Assembly: GCF_016858125.1 (NCBI RefSeq)
Contig: NZ_CP064781.1
Coordinates: forward strand, 496,001 to 560,000
Direction: 5' to 3'
Length of the DNA stretch: 64,000 nucleotides
Origin: Azospira restricta
GTDB taxonomy: Bacteria; Pseudomonadota; Gammaproteobacteria; Burkholderiales; Rhodocyclaceae
Shown: positions 56,253 through 64,000 of the stretch, in pieces
Position numbering within the stretch: position 1 is the first letter of the stretch
How the letters are laid out: every line of letters begins with the position of its first letter
Program-made: the position numbers and the translations under genes
The notes under the pieces: model-generated
Seen by the model: the letters and a program-made list of their open reading frames with translations, nothing else
Database searches by the model: none
Told to the model about the DNA's origin: nothing

Positions 56253-58373
56253 ATGTCTGCCACAAGCCAGGTGCTCGCGCTCAATCCAATGCTGCGCTTC
56301 ATCGGCGTCGCCAGTGCGCTTGGCGCGCCGCTTCCCGATCCCAAGGATGGCCCCGCCGCGCTGCGCGAGATGGGTATCGTCGCCGCCGCGCGGCGCGCCG
56401 GCCTCGACGGCGGCTGGGGGACCAGCATCGAGGCGCCGCCCGGGCCGCGCCTGCCGGCACTGGCGGCGCTGCTCGAGCAGGTCGCGCACGAGGTCGCGGC
56501 GAGCCTCGCCAGCGGCCGCGTGCCGGTCATCCTCGGCGGCGACCACAGCATCGCCGCCGGCACGTGGCGCGGGGTCGGTCGCGCGCTCGGCGAGGCGCCC
56601 GGCCTGATCTGGATCGACGCCCACCTCGACGCCCACACCCCGGACAGCAGCCCGACGCACAACGCGCACGGCATGCCGCTGGCCGCGCTGCTCGGCGCCG
56701 GCGCGCCGGAGATGTGTGCGGTCGACGGCCCGCCGCTCGATCCGCAACGCGTCGCGGTGATCGGCGTGCGCAGCTACGAACCTGAAGAGATGCGCCTACT
56801 CGCCGCCTTCGGCGTGCCGGTGTACGGCATCGCCGAGATCCGCCGCCGCGGCCTGCCGACGGTGTTCGCCGAGGCATTGCAGATCGTCGCCGGCGACAGC
56901 CGCCCGTTCGGGATCAGCGTCGACCTCGACGCGCTCGATCCGCGCGCGGCCCCCGGCGTCAGCACCCCGGTGGCCGACGGCCTCGCCGTCGCCGAGTTGG
57001 CAACGGCGCTCGCCGGCCTGATCCGCGACGGCCGCTGCCGCGCCTTCGAGATCGCCGAATACTGCCCGGCGCGAGACGCGGGCGGCCTCGCCGCACGTGC
57101 CGCGATCGACCTGCTCGAAGCCGCCTGCCGCCCGGATGCCGCCGGGCTGCGACAGTGGGAAGAAACGCGCGGCGCGGCCAACTACGCGCCGCTGCCGGTG
57201 GTGCTCGCATCGGGCGAAGGCTGCTGGCTGCGCGACGTGAACGGGGCGCGCTACCTCGACCTGATGTCGGCCTACTCGGCGGTCAGCTTCGGCCACGCCC
57301 AGCCGCGCCTGGTGGCGACGCTGTCGGCGCAGGCGGCACGGCTGGCAGTGACCTCGCGCGCCTACTCGAACGACCGCCTGCCGCTGTTCCTCAAGCGCCT
57401 CACCGACATCACCGGCTACGCCCGCGCACTGCCGGTGAACACCGGGCTGGAGGCGGTCGAGACGGCGATCAAGGCAGCCCGCAAATGGGGTCACAAGGTC
57501 AAGGGCATCGCCGACGGCCGGGCCGAGATCATCGCCTGCCACGGCAACTTCCACGGCCGCTCGACGACCATCGTCGGCTTCTCGTCGGAGGCCCAGTACC
57601 GCGACGGCTTCGGTCCCTTCGCCCCCGGCTTCCGGCTGATCCCCTACGGCGACGCGGCGGCGCTCGACGCCGCGATCACCCCGCACACCGCCGCCTTCCT
57701 GGTCGAACCGATCCAGGGCGAGGGCGGCATCATCATCCCGCCCGACGGCTACCTCGCCGCCTGCGCCGACATCTGCCGCCGCCACGACGTGCTGCTGATC
57801 GCCGACGAGGTGCAGACCGGGCTCGGCCGTACCGGCTACCTGCTCGCCAGCGAGCACGACGGCGTCCGCGCCGACGGCGTGATCCTCGGCAAGGCGCTCG
57901 GCGGCGGCCTGCTGCCGGTTTCCGCCTTCCTCGCCGACGAGCGCGTGATGCAGGTATTCACGCCCGGCGACCACGGCTCGACCTTCGGCGGCAACGCGCT
58001 CTCCGCTGCGGTCGCCGCCGAGGCGCTGGAGCTGCTCGGCGACCTGCGCCTGGTCGAGCATTCGGCCGAGCTCGGCCGGCGGCTGCTGGCGCGGCTCGCC
58101 GCGATCGCCGCCGGCACGCCGCTGATCCGCGCCGTGCGCGGCCGCGGCCTGTTCGCCGGCATCGAGGTGGACGCCGCGCTGACCGACGCGCGCGCGCTGG
58201 CCGAGGCGCTGCTCAAGCGCGGCGTGCTGACCAAGGACACGCACGGCACGGTGCTGCGCATCGCGCCGCCCTTGACGATCAGCGCCGAGGAACTGGACTG
58301 GGGCCTCGACCGCATCGCCGAGGTTTTCGCCGACGCCGGCAAGTCGCTGCCGCGATTGCCGTGCGCCGCCTGA
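56253..58373 (+). CDS. arginase-ornithine aminotransferase fusion protein
   Basis: One open frame of 706 residues joins two complete enzymes. Residues 14 to about 295 are a manganese arginase: GGDHS (H98), D122-A-H-L-D-A-H128, and D224-L-D-A-L-D229. Residues about 303-700 are ornithine aminotransferase: NYAPLPVVLASGEG, NTGLEAVETAIKAARKWG, DEVQTGLGRTG, and PLP lysine K547 in LGKALGGGLLP. The pair would turn arginine into ornithine plus urea and then ornithine plus 2-oxoglutarate into glutamate semialdehyde plus glutamate. GGGAGG lies 5 bases before the ATG. The next gene, an aldehyde dehydrogenase, could finish the path to glutamate. Confidence 0.9.
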   Translation: MSATSQVLALNPMLRFIGVASALGAPLPDPKDGPAALREMGIVAAARRAGLDGGWGTSIEAPPGPRLPALAALLEQVAHEVAASLASGRVPVILGGDHSIAAGTWRGVGRALGEAPGLIWIDAHLDAHTPDSSPTHNAHGMPLAALLGAGAPEMCAVDGPPLDPQRVAVIGVRSYEPEEMRLLAAFGVPVYGIAEIRRRGLPTVFAEALQIVAGDSRPFGISVDLDALDPRAAPGVSTPVADGLAVAELATALAGLIRDGRCRAFEIAEYCPARDAGGLAARAAIDLLEAACRPDAAGLRQWEETRGAANYAPLPVVLASGEGCWLRDVNGARYLDLMSAYSAVSFGHAQPRLVATLSAQAARLAVTSRAYSNDRLPLFLKRLTDITGYARALPVNTGLEAVETAIKAARKWGHKVKGIADGRAEIIACHGNFHGRSTTIVGFSSEAQYRDGFGPFAPGFRLIPYGDAAALDAAITPHTAAFLVEPIQGEGGIIIPPDGYLAACADICRRHDVLLIADEVQTGLGRTGYLLASEHDGVRADGVILGKALGGGLLPVSAFLADERVMQVFTPGDHGSTFGGNALSAAVAAEALELLGDLRLVEHSAELGRRLLARLAAIAAGTPLIRAVRGRGLFAGIEVDAALTDARALAEALLKRGVLTKDTHGTVLRIAPPLTISAEELDWGLDRIAEVFADAGKSLPRLPCAA

Positions 58374-58409
58374 GCGCGGCGCACCGGGAGGAAGGGGGAA
58401 CGACACGCC

Positions 58410-59969
58410 ATGCCGCACCGCACCGAAAGCGAAACCCTGCTCGAACGCCTCGGCATCGAGGAACTGAACCCGGCGACCGCGCTCGGCGACGGTTCCTGGC
58501 GCGCCGGCGTCGGCGGCTTCGCGTCGATCGACCCGGCGGTCGGCGAGCCGCTGACGATGGTGCAGCGCGCCATGCCGGACGACCTGGAGATGGCGGTCGC
58601 CGCCGCCGTCCGCGTCTTCCGTCACTGGCGCGAGGTGCCGGCGCCGCGCCGCGGCCTGTTCGTGCGCGACCTCGCCGACGCGCTGCGCGACCGGAAGGAC
58701 GACCTGGGCACGCTGATCGCGCTCGAGACCGGCAAGATCAAGGCCGAGGCCGACGGCGAGGTGCAGGAGATGATCGACATCGCCGACTTCGCGGTCGGCC
58801 TGTCGCGCCGCCTCGAAGGCAGCGTGCTCGCCTCGGAGCGGCCGCAGCACCGGCTGTTCGAGCAGTGGCACCCGCTCGGGCCGGTGGCGGTGATCACCGC
58901 CTTCAACTTCCCGGCCGCAGTCTGGGCGTGGAACGCGATGATCGCCGCCGTCTGCGGCGACACGGTGATCTGGAAACCGAGCCCGAAGGCGCCGCTGACG
59001 GCGATCGCGGTGCAGCGCATCGCCGACGAGGTCGCCTCCCGGCACGGCGCCGGCGGCGTCTTCTCGCTGCTGCTGTCCGACGAGACCTGGCCGGTCGCCG
59101 GACTGGCCGCCGACGGCCGCGTGCCGCTGGTCTCCTTCACCGGCTCGTCGGCGGTCGGCAAGAAGATCGCGCCGCTCGTCGCCGCCCGCTTCGGTCGCTG
59201 CCTGCTCGAGTGCTCGGGCAACAACGCGGTGATCGTCGACGAGTCGGCCGACCTCGAGCTGGCGCTGCCGGCGATCGTCTTCGGCGCGGTCGGCACCGCC
59301 GGCCAGCGGTGCACGACGACGCGCCGGCTGTTCATCCACCAGCGGCGCTGGGACGAGACCGTCGAGCGCCTGCTGCACGCCTGGCGGCAGCTGCGCGTCG
59401 GCGACCCGCTCGACCCGCACACGCTGCTCGGCCCGCTGATCGACGAGGAGGCGCGGCGCGCCTTCGTCGCCGCGGTGGCCGAGGCCAAGGCCGCCGGCGG
59501 CGAATTGCTGCACGGCGGCAAAGCGCTGCCCGGCCACGGCTTCTACGTCGAGCCGACACTGCTGCGGGCCGACAACGGGTGGCCGGTGGTGCAGCGCGAA
59601 ACCTTCGCGCCGCTGCTGTACCTGATGCCGTTCGCCCGCATCGACGACGCGATCCGCCTGCAGAACGCGGTGCCGCAGGGGCTGTCGTCGGCGCTGTTCA
59701 CCAACGACCTGCGCCACGCCGAGCGCTTCGTCGCCGCCGCCGGCAGCGACTGCGGCATCGCCAACGTGAACCTCGGCACCTCGGGCGCCGAGGTCGGCGG
59801 CGCCTTCGGCGGCGAGAAGGAGACCGGCGGCGGCCGCGAGGCCGGGTCGGATGCGTGGAAGGCGTACATGCGCCGGCAGACCTCGACCATCAACTGGGGA
59901 AGCACACTGCCGCTGGCGCAAGGCATCGAATTCAGAGTACCGTCAACCAAAACGGACGCCGATCCGTAA
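58410..59969 (+). CDS. aldehyde dehydrogenase, ALDH7-like
   Basis: An NAD(P)-dependent aldehyde dehydrogenase of 519 residues with catalytic C301 in VGTAGQRCTTTRRLFIH, the motif of family 7 (antiquitin, alpha-aminoadipic semialdehyde dehydrogenase) and the NAD-site FNFPAAVWAWNAM. The nearby segment reads LLECSGNNA where most members have ELGGNNA, but the glutamate is kept. Starting 36 bases after the arginase-aminotransferase stop, it most likely oxidises glutamate semialdehyde to glutamate. Piperideine-6-carboxylate or betaine aldehyde are alternative substrates. Confidence 0.88.
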   Translation: MPHRTESETLLERLGIEELNPATALGDGSWRAGVGGFASIDPAVGEPLTMVQRAMPDDLEMAVAAAVRVFRHWREVPAPRRGLFVRDLADALRDRKDDLGTLIALETGKIKAEADGEVQEMIDIADFAVGLSRRLEGSVLASERPQHRLFEQWHPLGPVAVITAFNFPAAVWAWNAMIAAVCGDTVIWKPSPKAPLTAIAVQRIADEVASRHGAGGVFSLLLSDETWPVAGLAADGRVPLVSFTGSSAVGKKIAPLVAARFGRCLLECSGNNAVIVDESADLELALPAIVFGAVGTAGQRCTTTRRLFIHQRRWDETVERLLHAWRQLRVGDPLDPHTLLGPLIDEEARRAFVAAVAEAKAAGGELLHGGKALPGHGFYVEPTLLRADNGWPVVQRETFAPLLYLMPFARIDDAIRLQNAVPQGLSSALFTNDLRHAERFVAAAGSDCGIANVNLGTSGAEVGGAFGGEKETGGGREAGSDAWKAYMRRQTSTINWGSTLPLAQGIEFRVPSTKTDADP

Positions 59970-60062
59970 TACCATCGAAACGCTTTTTAAACTTTCTCTC
60001 GGAGACCTGTCCAAGGAGTAGAGTCGAGCAACACGCTGCCGATCGATCAGAGGAGGTGCACC

Positions 60063-61985
60063 ATGTCGATTTTCGCCCGCTACCAGAGCCGCTACGAGGC
60101 GGCGCAGGAAGAGGAGATGTCGGTCCAGGAATACCTGGAACTGTGCCGGAAGGATCCCACCGCCTACGCCAGCGTCGCCGAACGCATGCTGATGGCGATC
60201 GGCGAGCCGCAACTGGTCGACACCCGCATGGATCACCGGCTGTCGCGCATCTTCGCCAACAAGATGATGAAGCTCTACCCCGCCTTCCGCGAGTTCTACG
60301 GCATGGAGGAGGTGATCGAGAACATCGTCTCCTACTTCCGCCACGCGGCGCAGGGGCTGGAGGAGAAGAAGCAGGTGCTGTACCTGCTCGGCCCGGTCGG
60401 CGGGGGCAAAAGCTCGCTCGCCGAGCGCCTGAAGGCGCTGATCGAGAAGGTGCCGTTCTACGCGATCAAGGACTCGCCGGTGCACGAGTCGCCGCTCGGC
60501 CTGTTCAACCCCGAGGAGGACGGCTCGATCCTCGAGGAGGACTACGGGATCCCGCGCCGCTACCTGTCGACGATCATGAGCCCGTGGGCGGTGAAGCGCC
60601 TGCACGAGTTCGGCGGCGACATCTCGAAGTTCCGCGTCGTCAAGATCCGGCCGTCGGTGCTGCAGCAGATCGCGGTGACCAAGACCGAACCCGGCGACGA
60701 GAACAACCAGGACATCTCCTCGCTGGTCGGCAAGGTCGACATCCGCAAGCTGGAAACCTACTCGCAGAACGACCCCGACTGCTACAGCTACTCCGGCGGC
60801 CTATGCCTGGCCAACCGCGGCGTGCTCGAATTCGTCGAAATGTTCAAGGCGCCGATCAAGGTCCTGCACCCGCTGCTGACCGCGACGCAGGAGCAGAACT
60901 ACAAGGGCACCGAAGGCTTCGGCGCGATCCCCTTCGACGGCCTGATCCTCGCGCACTCGAACGAGGCCGAGTGGCAGACCTTCAAGAACAACCGCAACAA
61001 CGAGGCCTTCCTCGACCGCATCTACATCGTCAAGGTGCCGTACAGCCTGCGCGTCACCGACGAGATGCACATCTACGAGAAGCTCTTGTTCAACTCCTCG
61101 CTGTCGCAGGCGCCGTGCGCACCGGACACGCTGCGGATGATGGCGCAGTTCTCGGTGCTGTCACGGCTGAAGGAGCCGGAGAACTCGTCGCTGTTCTCGA
61201 AGATGCGCGTCTACGACGGCGAGAACCTGAAGGACACCGACCCGAAGGCCAAGAGCTACCAGGAGTACCGCGACTTCGCCGGCGTCGACGAGGGGATGAC
61301 CGGGCTGTCGACGCGCTTCGCCTTCAAGATCCTGTCCAAGGTGTTCAACTTCGACCACCGCGAGGTCGCCGCCAACCCGGTGCACCTGATGTACGTACTC
61401 GAGCAGCAGATCGAGCAGGAGCAGTTCCCGCCCGAGGTCGAGGACAAGTACCGGCGCTTCATCAAGGAATACCTGTCGCCGCGCTACGCCGAGTTCATCG
61501 GCAAGGAGATCCAGACCGCCTACCTCGAGTCGTACAGCGAGTACGGCCAGAACATCTTCGACCGCTACGTGACCTACGCCGACTTCTGGATCCAGGACCA
61601 GGAGTTCCGCGACCCGAACACCGGTGAGATCCTCGACCGCGGCGCACTGAACGACGAGCTGGAGAAGATCGAGAAGCCGGCCGGCATCAGCAACCCGAAG
61701 GACTTCCGCAACGAGGTGGTGAACTTCGTGCTGCGCGCGCGCGCCAAGCACGACGGCAAGAATCCGGCCTGGACCAGCTACGAGAAGCTGCGTGCGGTGA
61801 TCGAGAAGAAGATGTTCTCGAACACCGAGGAGCTGCTGCCGGTGATCTCGTTCAACGCCAAGGCCAGCGCCGACGAGCAGAAGAAGCACCAGGACTTCGT
61901 CAACCGCATGATCAGCAAAGGCTACACCGAGAAGCAGGTCCGGCTGCTGTGCGAATGGTATCTGCGGGTGAGGAAATCGTCTTGA
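60063..61985 (+). CDS. prkA: PrkA serine protein kinase / AAA ATPase (YeaG)
   Basis: A 640-residue protein with an AAA-type ATPase domain (Walker A LLGPVGGGKSSLAERLK, K116) and a C-terminal PrkA kinase-like domain. E. coli YeaG acts with YeaH under nitrogen starvation and in stress; Bacillus PrkA is a protease-linked sporulation factor. A strong ribosome site (AGAGGAGG) precedes the ATG. It is first in a prkA-yeaH-spoVR operon, and a 74-base palindrome lies between it and yeaH. Confidence 0.95.
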   Translation: MSIFARYQSRYEAAQEEEMSVQEYLELCRKDPTAYASVAERMLMAIGEPQLVDTRMDHRLSRIFANKMMKLYPAFREFYGMEEVIENIVSYFRHAAQGLEEKKQVLYLLGPVGGGKSSLAERLKALIEKVPFYAIKDSPVHESPLGLFNPEEDGSILEEDYGIPRRYLSTIMSPWAVKRLHEFGGDISKFRVVKIRPSVLQQIAVTKTEPGDENNQDISSLVGKVDIRKLETYSQNDPDCYSYSGGLCLANRGVLEFVEMFKAPIKVLHPLLTATQEQNYKGTEGFGAIPFDGLILAHSNEAEWQTFKNNRNNEAFLDRIYIVKVPYSLRVTDEMHIYEKLLFNSSLSQAPCAPDTLRMMAQFSVLSRLKEPENSSLFSKMRVYDGENLKDTDPKAKSYQEYRDFAGVDEGMTGLSTRFAFKILSKVFNFDHREVAANPVHLMYVLEQQIEQEQFPPEVEDKYRRFIKEYLSPRYAEFIGKEIQTAYLESYSEYGQNIFDRYVTYADFWIQDQEFRDPNTGEILDRGALNDELEKIEKPAGISNPKDFRNEVVNFVLRARAKHDGKNPAWTSYEKLRAVIEKKMFSNTEELLPVISFNAKASADEQKKHQDFVNRMISKGYTEKQVRLLCEWYLRVRKSS

Positions 61986-61992
61986 GGGGCCA

Positions 61993-62066
61993 GGGGTTAG
62001 GGACCAGAGGCTAGGGACTGGAAGAACAATGCATTTGCCAGCCCCTAGTCCCTAGACCCTAACCCC
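61993..62066. repeat. long imperfect palindrome between prkA and yeaH
   Basis: Arms of 29 bases (61993-62021 and 62038-62066) match at 24 of 29 positions and enclose 16 bases. The arms are built from CTAGGGA-like units, and the outer 10 bases (GGGGTTAGGG) pair perfectly. The gap of 101 bases otherwise holds only the yeaH ribosome site. No T-tract follows. Confidence 0.7.
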
Positions 62067-62086
62067 GCCAAGCAAAGGGAGGCCCA

Positions 62087-63355
62087 ATGACCGTCCGCAT
62101 CATCGACCGCCGGTTCGACAGCAAGCACAAGAGCTCGATCAACCGCAGCCGCTTCATCCGCCGCTTCAAGTCGCAGATCAGGAAGGCGGTGGCGGACGCG
62201 ATCTCGAAGCGCGGCATCCGCGACCTCGACAACGGCGAGAAGGTCAGCATCCCCGGCAAGGACATCGCCGAACCGCAGTTTTCGCTCGGCCACGGCGGCG
62301 TCTGGGAACAGGTGCACCCGGGCAACGACCGCTTTGCCAGCGGCGACGAGGTGGACCGCCCGCTCGGCGGTGGCCGCGGCCAGGGCAAGGGGTCGGCGAG
62401 CAACGAGGGCGAGGGCATGGACGAGTTCGCCTTCACGCTGACGCGCGAGGAGTTCCTCGACATCTTCTTCGACGAGCTGGCCCTGCCCAACCTGGTCAAG
62501 CGGCAGCTGGCGAAGATCGAGGAATACAAGCGCGTGCGCGCCGGGTTCACCTCGACCGGGGTACCGACCAACATCAACCTGCGGCGCACGATGCGTGGCG
62601 CCGCCGGCCGCCGCATCGCCGTCGGCGGCCCGTACGCAGCGAAGCTGCGCGAGCTGGAGGAGGCGCTGGAACGGCTGCGGCTGTCCCAGCGCGACGGCGA
62701 TCCCGAGGTCGAGGCGCTGAAGCGCGAAATCGAACGCCTGCGCGCGAAGATCGAGACGATCCCGTTCATCGACTCGTTCGACCTGCGCTACAGCAACCGC
62801 ATCCGCATCCCGCAGCCGACGACGCAGGCAGTGATGTTCTGCGTGATGGACGTTTCCGGCTCGATGGACGAGGAGAAGAAGAACATCGCCAAGCGCTTCT
62901 TCATGCTGCTCTACCTGTTCCTCGACCGCAACTACGAGAAGATCGACGTCGTCTTCATCCGCCACCACACGACGGCGCAGGAAGTCGACGAGGACGAGTT
63001 CTTCAACTCGCGCGAGACCGGCGGCACGGTCGTCTCGTCGGCGCTGGAGATGATGAAGGACGTGATCCGCGAACGCTACGCCAGCGGCAACTGGAACATC
63101 TACGGCGCGCAGGCCTCCGACGGCGACAACTGGAACGACGATTCGCCGAAGTGCCGCGACCTGCTCGCCGAGAGCATCCTGCCGGCCTGCCAGTACTTCG
63201 CCTACATCGAGGTCACCGAGGGCGAGCCGCAGAACCTGTGGCACGAATACGAGAAACTGGCCACCACCCACCCCGGCCACTTCGTGATGCAGCGCATCGC
63301 CGCGGTGACCGACATCTACCCGGTATTCCGCGAACTGTTCAAGAAACGGGCCTGA
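62087..63355 (+). CDS. yeaH: YeaH-family DUF444 protein with vWA-like domain
   Basis: A 422-residue cytoplasmic protein. A basic N-terminal stretch (RSRFIRRFKSQIRKA) is followed by a Gly/Arg-rich region and then a von Willebrand A-like fold with the metal-site motif CVMDVSGSMDEEKKN (DxSxS). DUF444 proteins are nearly always encoded with PrkA and SpoVR and are thought to form a complex that acts in stress or starvation. AAGGGAGG precedes the ATG, after the palindrome. Confidence 0.93.
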   Translation: MTVRIIDRRFDSKHKSSINRSRFIRRFKSQIRKAVADAISKRGIRDLDNGEKVSIPGKDIAEPQFSLGHGGVWEQVHPGNDRFASGDEVDRPLGGGRGQGKGSASNEGEGMDEFAFTLTREEFLDIFFDELALPNLVKRQLAKIEEYKRVRAGFTSTGVPTNINLRRTMRGAAGRRIAVGGPYAAKLRELEEALERLRLSQRDGDPEVEALKREIERLRAKIETIPFIDSFDLRYSNRIRIPQPTTQAVMFCVMDVSGSMDEEKKNIAKRFFMLLYLFLDRNYEKIDVVFIRHHTTAQEVDEDEFFNSRETGGTVVSSALEMMKDVIRERYASGNWNIYGAQASDGDNWNDDSPKCRDLLAESILPACQYFAYIEVTEGEPQNLWHEYEKLATTHPGHFVMQRIAAVTDIYPVFRELFKKRA

Positions 63356-63357
63356 CC

Positions 63358-64000
63358 ATGATGCGCAAGAAGAAGGAGAAGGGCCTGCTGCCGCAAGGCT
63401 CCGAGTGGACCGAGGAGGCGATCGCGGAGTACGACGAGGCGATCGGCGCCGTCGCCCGCCGCTACGCGCTCGACTGCTACCGGCACCAGCTCGAGATCAT
63501 CAGTTCCGAGCAGATGATGGACGCCTACGCGTCGATCGGCATGCCGGTCTATTACCACCACTGGTCGTTCGGCAAGCACTTCCTGTCCACCGAGAACCGC
63601 TACAAGCGCGGGCAGATGGGGCTGGCCTACGAGATCGTCATCAACTCCAACCCGTGCATCGCCTACCTGATGGAGGAGAACACGCTGCCGATGCAGGCGC
63701 TGGTGATCGCGCACGCCGCCTACGGCCACAACTCGTTCTTCAAGGGCAACCACCTGTTCAAGCAGTGGACCAGCGCCGACGCGATCGTCGACTACCTGGT
63801 CTTCGCGCGGAACTACATCGCGCAGTGCGAGGAGCGCCACGGCGTCGACACCGTCGAGCAGCTGATCGACGCCTGCCACGCGCTGATGAATCTCGGCGTC
63901 GACCGCTACAAGCGCTCGCCGCGGCTGTCGCTGGAGAAGGAGACGCTGCGCCAGAAGGAACGCGAGGCCTACCTGCAGGCGCAGGTGAACGACCTCTGGC
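63358..64000 (+). CDS. spoVR: SpoVR-family protein (3' end outside window)
   Basis: About 214 residues of a normally 500-residue protein are visible. Conserved SpoVR motifs include MPVYYHHWSFGKHFL, EIVINSNPCIAYLMEEN and AHAAYGHNSFFKGNHLF. The family works with PrkA and the DUF444 protein, but its reaction is unknown. It starts 2 bases after the yeaH stop; two tandem ATG codons (63358 and 63361) are possible starts. Confidence 0.93.
   Translation, partial: MMRKKKEKGLLPQGSEWTEEAIAEYDEAIGAVARRYALDCYRHQLEIISSEQMMDAYASIGMPVYYHHWSFGKHFLSTENRYKRGQMGLAYEIVINSNPCIAYLMEENTLPMQALVIAHAAYGHNSFFKGNHLFKQWTSADAIVDYLVFARNYIAQCEERHGVDTVEQLIDACHALMNLGVDRYKRSPRLSLEKETLRQKEREAYLQAQVNDLW

Noticed and set aside
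56253-58373. Arginase and aminotransferase as two separate genes with a missed stop
   Set aside because: The frame is continuous across residues 290-310, no internal start with a ribosome site is seen at the junction, and both domains are complete. Sequencing error cannot be fully excluded without raw data.

Overview
The window reads as about 64 kb of core chromosome from a high-GC betaproteobacterium, most likely of the Rhodocyclales (Azospira, Dechloromonas or Thauera type). This is inferred from gene content and order: pilT-pilU beside yggS-proC-yggT-yggU; yqgE-ruvX-pyrR-pyrB-pyrC'; rubredoxin-pilGHIJ-chpA beside thiD-thiE-hemL; ubiUVT; argS-SPOR-dsbA. I see no rRNA, tRNA, CRISPR array, prophage or complete IS element. 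Coding density is very high and many neighbours overlap by 4 to 26 bases.

Layout. 1-6.7 kb: 3' part of an RlmL-type rRNA methyltransferase, the twitching ATPases PilU and PilT (minus), the divergent yggS-proC-yggT-yggU set, and a periplasmic EB_dh-type cytochrome c. 6.7-11.9 kb: a pyrimidine operon with an inactive dihydroorotase partner, then a photolyase. 11.9-21.7 kb: a Pil-Chp chemosensory operon with a 1937-residue CheA-like kinase. 21.7-25.1 kb: thiD, a 267-bp MITE-like element, thiE, hemL and an SMR exporter. 25.1-32 kb: corA with a structured leader, and a tight operon of repressor, esterase, RNB ribonuclease, TonB-like protein, aroE and mtgA. 32-36.9 kb: a MoaD-like protein, the anaerobic ubiquinone genes ubiUVT behind an FNR-type box, a REC-ATPase regulator and an SCO protein. 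36.9-42.9 kb: SDR, dsbA, SPOR, argS, ubiB, HIT. 43-49.6 kb: a FabH-like synthase, a sodium:solute symporter and a potABCD-type polyamine transporter. 49.6-55.9 kb: a tandem PAS protein, a Pat-type acetyltransferase, an HD-GYP phosphodiesterase and a DUF945 protein. 56.2-64 kb: an arginase-ornithine aminotransferase fusion with a family-7 aldehyde dehydrogenase, then prkA-yeaH-spoVR (the last truncated by the window end).

How it fits together. Surface motility (PilT/PilU plus Pil-Chp), respiratory flexibility (FNR box before ubiUVT, cytochrome c, SCO) and nitrogen or polyamine use (PotABCD, arginase-OAT, ALDH) suggest a motile, facultatively anaerobic environmental bacterium. Two observations stand out. 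One is a TA-flanked element inserted exactly at the old thiD/thiE overlap, which supplies a new in-frame start for thiE and keeps the thiD stop codon in place. The other is the fused arginase-ornithine aminotransferase, which with the next gene could convert arginine to glutamate in two polypeptides.
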